Shown here in pieces: positions 1 through 6,942 of a stretch of 8,644 nucleotides of DNA. This DNA comes from Deltaproteobacteria bacterium (GTDB lineage: Bacteria > Desulfobacterota > Desulfobulbia > Desulfobulbales > Desulfocapsaceae). The first letter of the stretch is position 1; every line of letters begins with the position of its first letter. The DNA is taken from the NCBI GenBank assembly GCA_021779275.1, contig JAJYAX010000043.1:1-8644 (forward strand). Direction: 5' to 3'. Below the pieces are notes generated by a model. The model did no database searches, was not told where the DNA came from, and was given only the letters and a program-made list of their open reading frames with translations. Made by a program: the position numbers and the translations under genes.

Positions 1-1
1 C

Positions 2-1477
2 GTAGAAAACGCCTTAGGGCTTGCCATTCCGATCAACGCCCAGTACGTCCGGAATATGGTCATGTCGATCCATGCCCTGCATGATCATATCGTTCACTTT
101 TACGCCCTGTCAGCCCTTGACTGGGTTGACGTTGTCTCGGCCCTTAAGGCCGACCCGGTCGCCACCCAGAAGCTTGCCGAAAGCCTGTCTAACTGGCCCG
201 GAAACAGCGCAAAACGTTTTGCCGCCGTCAAGGATAAACTCAAAGCCCTGGTGGATAGCGGTCAGCTCGGACCCTTTGCCAACGCCTACTGGGGTCATTC
301 TGCAATGAAACTGCCGCCCGAGGCCAACCTGATGGCGGTTTCCCATTATCTCGAAGCCCTTGATTATCAACGGAAAGCCACCCAGGCCCTGGCCATCATC
401 TCAGGAAAAAACCCGCACATCCAGAACCTCTCGGTCGGCGGTGTCACCTGTGCCATCAATCTTGACAACGACTCGACGCTGAACATGGAGCGGCTCTATT
501 ATGTCAAGCAACTGGTGGAGGAAGTGCAAGGTTTTATTCAGCAGGTCTATCTCACCGACGTTGTTGCTGTCGGTGCCCTGTACAAAGAATGGCTCCCCTA
601 CGGCGCCGGCGTCACCAACTATCTCGCGGCCCCGGATATGTTCCTGAATGTTGAAGGCACTTCCTTCGACCTGCCCGGCGGCACGGTCATGGGCGGAGAC
701 CTGAAGACCGTCAAACCGATCTCCAGTCTCAATGACAAATACTTCAAGGAAAACGTTGAAGAGTCCATTGCCCGCGCCTGGTATGACGGCGACTGGTCCA
801 AACACCCCTGGGAGGAGTCCACCGACCCGAAACCCGGCGATTTCCAGGATGAAGGCCGCTATACCTGGCTGAAGGCTCCCCGTTTCCAGGGTAAGCCGAT
901 GCAGGTCGGTCCCCTGGCGCAGATGGTTGTCGGCTATGCCCTCGGCAATGAGCCGATTGTCAAGAATGTTAACGCGGCCCTGGAACGCATCAGCGCCGTT
1001 GCCGGTGTAAAGGTCGGTCCCGAGATCCTGCACTCTACAATCGGCCGTCATGCAGCCCGGGCGGTTCGCGCCTCCATGCTTGCTGATCTGGCGCTGAAAC
1101 ATTGGGGTCTCCTCGTTGAGAACGTCGGCAAGGGTGATCTTGAAATCTTTAATCCGCCCGTATTCCCCAAGGGAGAACAACGCGGTGTCGGTGTGCATGA
1201 GGCCCCTCGTGGATTACTCTCCCACTGGATTGTTATCGAAAACGGCAAGATCAAGAACTATCAGTGTGTTGTTCCCTCTACCTGGAACGCCGGCCCAAGA
1301 GACGCAAAGGGACAGCTGGGACCATACGAGGCCTCTCTGATGGGCAACCCGATCGCCGACCCGGAAAAACCCCTGGAGGTGCTGCGGACCATCCATTCGT
1401 TCGACCCCTGTATCGCCTGTGCCGTCCATATGTTGGATCCGGAAGGGAAGGAAACAGTCAAGGTGAAGGCCCTGTAA
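2..1477 (+). CDS. hybC: [NiFe]-hydrogenase large (catalytic) subunit, 5'-truncated by the window edge
   Basis: Catalytic subunit of a group 1 [NiFe] hydrogenase, which oxidises H2 at a Ni-Fe(CN)2CO centre. The reading frame is open from base 2, giving 491 residues. The first ATG at 56 is internal, because the codons before it encode the conserved VENALG...NAQYVRN segment that follows the N-terminal RxCGxC motif. About 75 residues, including the first cysteine pair, therefore lie upstream, judged from the roughly 567-residue E. coli HybC. The C-terminal motif DPCIACAVH is at fragment residues 468-476 (cysteines at bases 1409-1411 and 1418-1420). It is followed by a 15-residue tail that is normally cut off during maturation. 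Other conserved blocks are EAPRG (400-404) and PSTWN (425-429). From memory, the stretch around NAYWGH, MKLPPE and PHIQNL resembles HybC more than HyaB. The protein has no signal of its own and normally crosses the membrane with the Tat-exported small subunit, whose gene is not in the window. The subfamily is less certain than the function. Confidence 0.97.
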   Translation, partial: VENALGLAIPINAQYVRNMVMSIHALHDHIVHFYALSALDWVDVVSALKADPVATQKLAESLSNWPGNSAKRFAAVKDKLKALVDSGQLGPFANAYWGHSAMKLPPEANLMAVSHYLEALDYQRKATQALAIISGKNPHIQNLSVGGVTCAINLDNDSTLNMERLYYVKQLVEEVQGFIQQVYLTDVVAVGALYKEWLPYGAGVTNYLAAPDMFLNVEGTSFDLPGGTVMGGDLKTVKPISSLNDKYFKENVEESIARAWYDGDWSKHPWEESTDPKPGDFQDEGRYTWLKAPRFQGKPMQVGPLAQMVVGYALGNEPIVKNVNAALERISAVAGVKVGPEILHSTIGRHAARAVRASMLADLALKHWGLLVENVGKGDLEIFNPPVFPKGEQRGVGVHEAPRGLLSHWIVIENGKIKNYQCVVPSTWNAGPRDAKGQLGPYEASLMGNPIADPEKPLEVLRTIHSFDPCIACAVHMLDPEGKETVKVKAL

Positions 1478-1520
1478 ATAACGGCTCCATACACTGAATC
1501 TTTTCTTTCGGAAATACCAT

Positions 1521-1527
1521 AAGGAGG
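1521..1527 (+). promoter_or_regulatory. Strong Shine-Dalgarno site of the cytochrome b gene
   Basis: AAGGAGG lies 5 nt before the ATG at 1533 and is an essentially perfect anti-16S match. It is the strongest ribosome binding site in the window and fixes the start of the cytochrome gene. It lies in the 55-nt gap after the large subunit gene. I see no promoter or hairpin in that gap. Confidence 0.85.
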
Positions 1528-1532
1528 TAACT

Positions 1533-2177
1533 ATGACGTACGAAAAGAAAAAATGCTGGAGCATACTGCTCCGCCTCTACCACTGGGGCTTAGTCCTCTC
1601 CATCGTTTTCCTGGTGGCCACGGGCATCTATATTAACTGGCCGTGGTCAAACACCCTGCTGCTGGGGACGGGATTATTCCCGATGGCCTGGATGCGATAC
1701 ACCCATTTTGTCGCCGGATATGTTTTTACGGCTGCGGTATTAATACGGATATTCCTGTATATCTTCGGCAATGCTCAGGAGAGAATCACTGATTGTCTGC
1801 CCATTAACGGCCGGAATATCAACAATCTGGTCAAGACGGTTTTGCAGTATACCTATATCAGCGATGATCATGATGAACGGCTGGGCCACAATGTTCTTGC
1901 CGGACTGACCTATGTGATCACCATCCTGGCTGCAATTTTTCAGCTGGTCAGCGGATTCTACATGCTTTTCCCGGAATCCGCGGCCTGGCAGGGCTGGGGC
2001 GTGGCAATCTTCGGCAACCAGCAGGAGGCCAGGTTTGTCCATCATCTGCTGATGTGGTGGTTTATCATCTTTACGGTTATCCATGTCTATCTGGTTATAT
2101 GGAATGACCTCACAGGACCGGAGGGGCTTGTTTCCTCAATCTTTACTGGTGTCAAGTTTAAGCATAAAAAAGCATAA
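1533..2177 (+). CDS. hyaC: Ni,Fe-hydrogenase cytochrome b subunit (HyaC/HupC/HydC family)
   Basis: Integral membrane dihaem cytochrome b that anchors the periplasmic hydrogenase dimer and passes electrons from H2 to the quinone pool. The 214 residues contain four hydrophobic segments at about 12-34, 56-79, 120-146 and 168-191. Histidines in or beside helices are H17 (in RLYHW), H58 (in RYTHF), H119, H170/H171 and H184. This matches the family pattern of haem ligands in helices 1, 2 and 4, although I cannot assign each haem. The N-terminus is short and basic with no cleavable signal, and the C-terminus is lysine-rich. Length is normal for the family. The gene follows the large subunit, as hyaC follows hyaB in E. 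coli. Its 3' end overlaps the likely start of hypF. Base composition looks less GC-rich than hypF, which T-rich codons for hydrophobic residues can explain. A formate dehydrogenase gamma-like or cytochrome b561-like protein is the alternative, but the context favours hydrogenase. Confidence 0.92.
   Translation: MTYEKKKCWSILLRLYHWGLVLSIVFLVATGIYINWPWSNTLLLGTGLFPMAWMRYTHFVAGYVFTAAVLIRIFLYIFGNAQERITDCLPINGRNINNLVKTVLQYTYISDDHDERLGHNVLAGLTYVITILAAIFQLVSGFYMLFPESAAWQGWGVAIFGNQQEARFVHHLLMWWFIIFTVIHVYLVIWNDLTGPEGLVSSIFTGVKFKHKKA
2120..2126 (+). promoter_or_regulatory. Shine-Dalgarno-like GGAGGGG inside the cytochrome gene, poorly placed for hypF
   Basis: GGAGGGG near the 3' end of the cytochrome b gene is the best purine-rich match upstream of hypF. 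It does not have an ordinary start codon at the usual distance. The in-frame TTG at 2128 is only 1 nt away and the in-frame GTG at 2149 is 22 nt away. It may be plain coding sequence (codons for GPEGL), or it may hold ribosomes near the overlap. It is listed because it bears on the uncertain hypF start. Confidence 0.3.
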
Positions 2178-4524
2178 GGCCAAAGGGGTTGAACTGCTGA
2201 TCCGGGGCATTGTCCAGGGAGTCGGCTTTCGCCCCTTTGTGTATACCCTCGCTACCCGTCTGAACATCTCCGGCACTGTCAGTAACTCCAGTGCCGGAGT
2301 TGTTATCAGGGCCGTTGGCCCGAAAGAACGGATCACATCTTTCAGAGACCTTCTGCAACGGGAGGCTCCACCTCTCGCCAGAATTTTTTCAATTGTTGAA
2401 CGGCCGCTTACCGCCGATATCCCGGAAGACGGGTTCACCATTCTCGCCAGTATCGCGGGGCAGGGCACCAGCACCGGGATCCCGCCGGATATTGCCCTCT
2501 GTGCCGACTGTCTGCAAGAACTCTTGAACCCCGGGGACCGTCGCGCCGGCTACCCCTTCATCAATTGCACCAACTGCGGCCCCCGCTTTACCATCGTCGA
2601 AACCATCCCCTACGACCGGCCCCGGACCTCGATGAAGGTCTTCCCGATGTGTGCGGCCTGTGCGGCGGAGTATGGAGACCCCACCGACAGGCGTTTCCAT
2701 GCCCAGCCCAACGCCTGCCCGGTCTGCGGCCCGCACCTGAGCTGGCACGACCGTCTGGGCCGTAAGATTGCCTGCGCCGATCCCGTGACCGAGGCCATCA
2801 CGGCGCTTGCGGGCAACGCTGTTCTGGCCATCCGCGGCCTGGGCGGCTTCCATCTGGCGGCAAGCGGCCTCTCCGGGTCAGCGGTCCAACTTCTGCGCGA
2901 CCGGAAGGGCCGGAGGGCAAAACCGCTGGCCATCATGGTGGCCGATATGGACTCAGCCAGACGCTTTGCCGAGATCTCCGCCATCGAGGAGGAAGCCCTG
3001 CTGAGCCCCGAACGCCCCATTGTCCTACTCAGGAAAAAGGCAGGCTCGGGCCTGGCGGATGGGCTGGCGCCCGGTGTCGGAGACATCGGCGTCATGCTCC
3101 CCTATACGCCCCTGCACCATCTGCTCTTCCAAAGCCCCGGGTGTCCGGCCGCCCTGGTGATGACCAGCGGCAATGTCAGCGGCGCGCCGATCTGCACCGG
3201 CAACGAGGAGGCCATCCGCCGCCTTGGCGCAATTGCCGATTTTTTCCTCCTCCACAACCGGGAGATCGTCACCCGCATAGATGATTCGGTGGTCAGGATA
3301 GCCCAGGACCTGCCGCGCCTCTTCCGCCGGGCCAGGGGCTATGTCCCGGCCCCTCTTCTGCTGGCGCAATCATTGCCGGCGGTGATCGGCTGCGGAGGAG
3401 GACTGAAGAGCACCTTTTGTCTTGGCCGGGACAGACTGGCCTATCCGAGCCAGCATATCGGCGATCTCTTTAACCTGGAATCCTTTGAATTTTACACCGA
3501 ATCGGTCGAGCATCTGAAAAAGGTCTTCGAGATCGAGCCGGTGGCCGCCGCCTGTGACCTGCATCCTGACTACATGAGCAGCCATTATGCCGCCAGCCTG
3601 GGACTGCCCCTCTACCGCGTCCAGCATCACCATGCCCATGCCGCGGCGGTCATGGCCGAGCACGGCCTGTCCGGACCGGTGCTGGCCGTGGTCCTCGATG
3701 GAACCGGCTATGGTCCGGACGGCACTCTCTGGGGGGGCGAGATTCTGGCCGCCGACCTGATGAAATATAAGCGAGTCGGTCATTTCGAGCAATTTTCCCT
3801 GCCCGGCGGGGACGCCGCGGCCATGGAGCCATGGCGGATGGGATGCTCCGCCCTCTTTCACACCTTGGGCCCGGAGGCCCTTCTTGGCCCCAAGGCCCCC
3901 TCCTTTCTGGCGGCCGTCGCCCCCGAAAAGAAAGAGATCGTCAGCCAGATGCTGAAAACAGGGTTCAACTCCCCGCTGACCTCAAGCTGCGGCAGACTCT
4001 TCGATGCCGCAGCCGCCATCCTGGGCCTCCGCCTGACGGCCAGTTACGAAGGGCAGGCGGCCATGGAGCTTGAGGCCCTGGCCGGGATGGCTGCCGGAAG
4101 TGACTGGAAAGGGAAGCTTGAGGCGAGCCTGTCCCCGGGACCGGCTCCTGCCTTTCTTGAAGAAAACGGCATGTTGAAGATTACGACTTCTCACCTTATA
4201 TCAACTCTCTATGATGATATTCGCCGCGGACGGACGAAAGCTGCTATCGCACTCCGCTTTCATTTTGGGCTGATCGGCAGTATACTTACAACCGTCCGGC
4301 AGGTCTCTGCCCAGATCGGCATCCGGGAGATCGTTCTCACCGGCGGCTGCCTGCAGAACAGACTGTTGCTGGAAGGTCTTTTTCATGTCCTGATACAGCA
4401 GAAATTCCCCGTCTTCACCGGAAGAAACATCCCGGTGAATGATGGCGGCGTCTCTGTCGGTCAGGCAATAATTGGAGGTTTGCATCATGTGTCTTGCGAT
4501 ACCCATGCGGGTAACGAACATTGA
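2149..4524 (+). CDS. hypF: Carbamoyltransferase HypF
   Basis: HypF makes carbamoyl-adenylate from carbamoyl phosphate and ATP, then moves the carbamoyl group to the C-terminal cysteine of HypE, the first step toward the CN ligands. Numbering here uses the GTG start (791 residues). An acylphosphatase domain opens the protein with RGIVQGVGFR at 19-28. Two zinc fingers follow with exact spacing CxxC-x18-CxxC-x24-CxxC-x18-CxxC (C118 to C193). A YrdC-like domain (about 218-408) contains MTSGNVSGAPI at 338-348. A Kae1-like domain has HHHAH at 493-497, DGTGYGPDG from 517, LTGGCLQN at 730-737 and NDGGVSVGQ at 764-772. All active-site motifs are present and the length is normal. The start is uncertain: in-frame options are ATG 2083, ATG 2104, TTG 2128 and GTG 2149. 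I chose GTG 2149 because it leaves the short leader usual for HypF and only 29 nt of overlap with the cytochrome gene. None of these options has a well-spaced Shine-Dalgarno site, so coupling to the upstream gene is likely. The last 38 nt overlap hypC. Confidence 0.96.
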   Translation: MSSLSIKKHKAKGVELLIRGIVQGVGFRPFVYTLATRLNISGTVSNSSAGVVIRAVGPKERITSFRDLLQREAPPLARIFSIVERPLTADIPEDGFTILASIAGQGTSTGIPPDIALCADCLQELLNPGDRRAGYPFINCTNCGPRFTIVETIPYDRPRTSMKVFPMCAACAAEYGDPTDRRFHAQPNACPVCGPHLSWHDRLGRKIACADPVTEAITALAGNAVLAIRGLGGFHLAASGLSGSAVQLLRDRKGRRAKPLAIMVADMDSARRFAEISAIEEEALLSPERPIVLLRKKAGSGLADGLAPGVGDIGVMLPYTPLHHLLFQSPGCPAALVMTSGNVSGAPICTGNEEAIRRLGAIADFFLLHNREIVTRIDDSVVRIAQDLPRLFRRARGYVPAPLLLAQSLPAVIGCGGGLKSTFCLGRDRLAYPSQHIGDLFNLESFEFYTESVEHLKKVFEIEPVAAACDLHPDYMSSHYAASLGLPLYRVQHHHAHAAAVMAEHGLSGPVLAVVLDGTGYGPDGTLWGGEILAADLMKYKRVGHFEQFSLPGGDAAAMEPWRMGCSALFHTLGPEALLGPKAPSFLAAVAPEKKEIVSQMLKTGFNSPLTSSCGRLFDAAAAILGLRLTASYEGQAAMELEALAGMAAGSDWKGKLEASLSPGPAPAFLEENGMLKITTSHLISTLYDDIRRGRTKAAIALRFHFGLIGSILTTVRQVSAQIGIREIVLTGGCLQNRLLLEGLFHVLIQQKFPVFTGRNIPVNDGGVSVGQAIIGGLHHVSCDTHAGNEH
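2263..2304 (+). repeat. Long inverted repeat (potential mRNA hairpin) inside the 5' part of hypF
   Basis: The arms CTCCGGCACTG (2268-2278) and CAGTGCCGGAG (2289-2299) are perfect 11-bp reverse complements around a 10-nt loop. After one T-T mismatch (2267/2300), four more pairs form between AACA (2263-2266) and TGTT (2301-2304). This makes a 15-pair stem inside the acylphosphatase domain, about 115 nt after the chosen start. No run of T follows, so it is not a typical intrinsic terminator. It could slow translation, set a cleavage site or shape differential expression between the structural and hyp genes, or it could be chance in GC-rich coding DNA. The structure is read directly; any role is inference. 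Confidence 0.6.
4474..4478 (+). promoter_or_regulatory. Ribosome binding site of hypC within the hypF coding sequence
   Basis: GGAGG lies 8 nt before the ATG at 4487, inside the last codons of hypF. It selects this ATG, which gives the invariant N-terminal MCLAIP of HypC, over the in-frame TTG at 4472 that itself runs into the site. The nested location implies hypF and hypC are translated in a coupled way. Confidence 0.85.
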
Positions 4525-4753
4525 AGGAAGTCCCGACGACTTCACCACCAGCCAGATTGCAACCGTGGACGCGGACGGCATCAGCAAGGAGGTCCGCCTG
4601 GATGTGGTTGACCGCTGGCCGGATATCGGGGAGTATGTAATCGTCCACGCGGGCTTTGCCATCCATACCCTGGAAGCGGCCGAGGCCGAGGACAATATCC
4701 GGCTGCTCCGGGAACTGGCGGCCTGCATGCCGGAAGAATTGCTGGTACGATAA
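4487..4753 (+). CDS. hypC: Hydrogenase maturation chaperone HypC
   Basis: Small HypC/HybG/HupF-family chaperone. With HypD it holds the iron atom while CN and CO are added, then carries the Fe(CN)2CO unit to the precursor large subunit. The 88-residue protein begins MCLAIPMRV. Cys2, exposed after removal of the initiator Met, is the essential iron-binding and precursor-binding residue. The segment ending YVIVHAGFAIHTLEAAEAE (about 50-68) is the second family hallmark, with the conserved His of VHAGFA. Length is typical. The gene overlaps hypF by 38 nt and lies 9 nt before hypD, its partner. Only this one HypC-type gene is present in the window, whereas E. coli has both HypC and HybG, so it presumably serves the hydrogenase encoded just upstream. 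Confidence 0.98.
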   Translation: MCLAIPMRVTNIEGSPDDFTTSQIATVDADGISKEVRLDVVDRWPDIGEYVIVHAGFAIHTLEAAEAEDNIRLLRELAACMPEELLVR

Positions 4754-4762
4754 GGTCATTCT

Positions 4763-5848
4763 ATGAAATATCTTGATGAATTCCGGGACAGTGCTCTGGC
4801 CAGACCACTGGTTGCCGAGTTGCAGAAGGCGGTCACCAGACCGCTCAGGGTCATGGAGATATGCGGATCACACACCATGGCCATCTTCCGCAACGGCCTG
4901 CGGTCCATTCTGCCGGAGGGGTACACCCTGATCTCCGGACCGGGCTGTCCCGTCTGTGTGACCTCCGCGTCGCATATGGACGCCTTTATTGCCATGGCTG
5001 ATCGCCCGGGGGTCAGGGTTGCCATCTTCGGGGACCTGTTCCGGGTCCCCGGCACCGACGGGTCGCTTGCCAACGCCAGCTCCAGAGGGGCCAAGGTGGA
5101 TATTGTCTACTCGCCGATGGACGCCCTGGACCTGGCGGTCCGTCACCCGGAGGACCTGATCGTCTTCTTGGGTGTCGGATTCGAGACGACCACCCCGGGC
5201 ATTGCCGCCACCATTCTGGCGGCAAAAAACCGGAACGTTACCAACTTCACCGTCTTTTCAACCCAGAAGGTGATGCCGCCGCCGCTCATCGCCCTGCTGG
5301 ACGACCCCGGCCTGAAGATAGACGGGCTTCTCTGTCCAGGGCACGTCTCCAGTATCATCGGGGCCGGCGCCTATCAGCCTCTGGTCGACAAGTATCATCT
5401 CGCCTGCGTCGTGGCCGGATTTGAGACCACGGATCTCTTGAACAGTCTTATCCTGCTGGCCCGTCAGGTCGGCCGGGGCGAAGCGAAGGTGGAAAACACC
5501 TATAAGAGGGCGGTAAACTGGGAGGGCAACCTCCGCGCCGCCAGGATGGTGGACGAGATCTTCGAGCCCGCCGACATGGAATGGCGCGGCCTGGGCGTCA
5601 TTCCCGGCAGCGGCCTGGCTATCCGGTCCGGGTATGCCGATTTCGATGCGGTGGTACGTCTCGGCATCACCCTGCCTGCGGCCCGGGAGGCCAAGGGCTG
5701 CCGCTGCGGAGAGATCCTGAAGGGGATGAGCATTCCCACCGAATGCCCGCTCTTCAATACCCGATGCACACCCGGTACCCCGATAGGCCCCTGCATGGTC
5801 TCCAGTGAAGGGACCTGCGCCGCCTATCATAAGTACGGAAGAGACTAA
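4763..5848 (+). CDS. hypD: Fe-S scaffold protein HypD
   Basis: HypD is the [4Fe-4S] scaffold on which, with HypC, the iron centre receives two cyanides from HypE and one CO. The 361-residue protein has the family motifs in order: CGSH at 34-37, GPGCPVC at 59-65, the FGDLFRVPG segment at 89-97, GFETTTPG at 139-146 and CPGHVS at 191-196. A C-terminal cysteine-rich region contains C313, C315, C328, C335, C344 and C352, from which the cluster ligands come. Thiol-redox and iron-binding cysteines expected from known HypD structures are therefore present. The ATG has a TAAGG site (4751-4755) that includes the hypC stop codon, with 7 nt spacing, so translation is probably coupled to hypC. Length matches the family and nothing is missing. 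After its stop there are 54 nt before hypE with no clear hairpin or promoter. Confidence 0.98.
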   Translation: MKYLDEFRDSALARPLVAELQKAVTRPLRVMEICGSHTMAIFRNGLRSILPEGYTLISGPGCPVCVTSASHMDAFIAMADRPGVRVAIFGDLFRVPGTDGSLANASSRGAKVDIVYSPMDALDLAVRHPEDLIVFLGVGFETTTPGIAATILAAKNRNVTNFTVFSTQKVMPPPLIALLDDPGLKIDGLLCPGHVSSIIGAGAYQPLVDKYHLACVVAGFETTDLLNSLILLARQVGRGEAKVENTYKRAVNWEGNLRAARMVDEIFEPADMEWRGLGVIPGSGLAIRSGYADFDAVVRLGITLPAAREAKGCRCGEILKGMSIPTECPLFNTRCTPGTPIGPCMVSSEGTCAAYHKYGRD

Positions 5849-5902
5849 AATAACTACTCCGCTCTCTACAGAACGGCTCTAACAATCGAAAAAAGGACGA
5901 CA

Positions 5903-6916
5903 ATGTCGGAAAATAAAATCCTCCTGGATCACGGGAGCGGCGGGCTTGCCAGCCAGGAACTGATCAGCAGTCTGTTTCTGAAGTATCTGGACAACCCCAT
6001 ACTCCGCAGCCTGGAGGACAGCGCCATCATCGAGAACCAACAGGGAAGGCTGGCCTTTACCACCGACAGTTATGTGGTTGATCCGATCTTTTTCCCCGGC
6101 GGCGATATCGGCAAACTGGCCGTACACGGCACCATCAACGACCTGGCCATGCGGGGCGCCCGGCCGCTGTGCCTGAGCCTGGCCCTGATCCTCGAAGAAG
6201 GCATGGACATGGCTGATCTGGAAAAAATCATCATCTCCATCGGCGAGGCCTGCAGGGCAAGCGGCGTCCCCATCGTGGCCGGGGACACCAAGGTGGTCCC
6301 CAAGGGCAAGGGGGACAAGATCTTTATCAACACCTCCGGGATCGGGATCGTCTCCGACGGGATCGATATCTCCTCCAAAAACGCCAGGGCGGGCGATGTC
6401 GTCATCCTCTCGGGCACCATGGGCGACCACGGGATCACAATCATGACCCGGCGCGCCGGTATCTCCATGCAGGGAAGGCTCGAAAGCGACACGATGCCGC
6501 TGCATACCCTGGTCCAGCGGCTGCTCACCGAGATCCCCGGCGGCATCCACACCCTGCGGGACCCGACCAGGGGCGGGGTCGCAACCTCGCTCAACGAGAT
6601 TGCGGCCAACAGCGGTCTGGCCATCACCATGGACGACCAGGCCCTGCCCGTCCGGCCCGAGGTCCGGGCAGCCTGCGAGATCCTGGGCCTGGAACCGCTC
6701 TACCTGGCCAATGAGGGCAAGTGCCTGGCGGTTGTCAGCCCGGAGCTTGCCCAACGCGCCCTGGCTATCATGCACTCCACCCCGGAGGGACGCGAGGCGG
6801 CAATTATCGGCAGACTGACTGCCGGCAAACCCGGACGGGTGGTCATCAACACCCCTGTCGGGGGATCACGGGTGGTGACGCCGCTGCACGGCGAACCGCT
6901 GCCCAGAATCTGTTAA
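5903..6916 (+). CDS. hypE: Carbamoyl dehydratase HypE
   Basis: HypE accepts a carbamoyl group from HypF on its C-terminal cysteine. It dehydrates this with ATP to a thiocyanate and delivers the cyanide to the HypCD iron centre. It belongs to the PurM/SelD-like ATP-binding fold. The 337 residues include DHGSGG at 9-14, TTDSYVVDP at 53-61, GTINDLAMRG at 76-85 and AGDTKVVP at 126-133, which form the nucleotide site. A PTRGG motif lies in the C-terminal half. The protein ends exactly in PRIC, with the acceptor cysteine as the last residue (C337), the diagnostic feature of a functional HypE. The ATG is preceded by AAAGGA (5892-5897) at 5 nt. Length and motifs are normal. Its partner HypF is encoded three genes upstream. 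Confidence 0.98.
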   Translation: MSENKILLDHGSGGLASQELISSLFLKYLDNPILRSLEDSAIIENQQGRLAFTTDSYVVDPIFFPGGDIGKLAVHGTINDLAMRGARPLCLSLALILEEGMDMADLEKIIISIGEACRASGVPIVAGDTKVVPKGKGDKIFINTSGIGIVSDGIDISSKNARAGDVVILSGTMGDHGITIMTRRAGISMQGRLESDTMPLHTLVQRLLTEIPGGIHTLRDPTRGGVATSLNEIAANSGLAITMDDQALPVRPEVRAACEILGLEPLYLANEGKCLAVVSPELAQRALAIMHSTPEGREAAIIGRLTAGKPGRVVINTPVGGSRVVTPLHGEPLPRIC

Positions 6917-6942
6917 ACGGACAATCATCCAACTCCTATCCA

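Noticed and set aside
401..1198. 265-residue open frame on the minus strand inside the large subunit gene
   Set aside because: It is the mirror of a strongly conserved coding sequence with GC-biased third positions. Its translation shows no recognisable family or ribosome site.
3669..3720. Two copies of the 8-nt palindrome GTCCGGAC, 44 nt apart, in hypF
   Set aside because: Short GC-rich words in coding DNA are expected by chance, and there is no regulatory context.
3820..3835. Short inverted repeat GCCATGG-AG-CCATGGC in hypF
   Set aside because: Seven pairs with a 2-nt loop is too tight to fold well, and it is explained by coding for AMEPWR.
4472..4486. TTG at 4472 as an earlier hypC start
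   Set aside because: HypC requires Cys at position 2, which only the ATG at 4487 provides, and that ATG has the well-spaced GGAGG.
5029..5051. 8-bp stem with 7-nt loop (CGGGGACC / GGTCCCCG) in hypD
   Set aside because: It falls on the conserved FGDLFRVPG motif, so protein constraint and GC-rich codon choice explain it. No T-run follows.
5879..6775. 298-residue minus-strand open frame covering hypE
   Set aside because: hypE is unmistakable on the + strand. The antisense translation is low-complexity G/D/Q-rich, typical of a shadow frame.
6721..6942. Upstream extension of the protease frame to an ATG at 6721
   Set aside because: The extra residues come from out-of-frame hypE sequence, and family homology begins only after the ATG at 6943.
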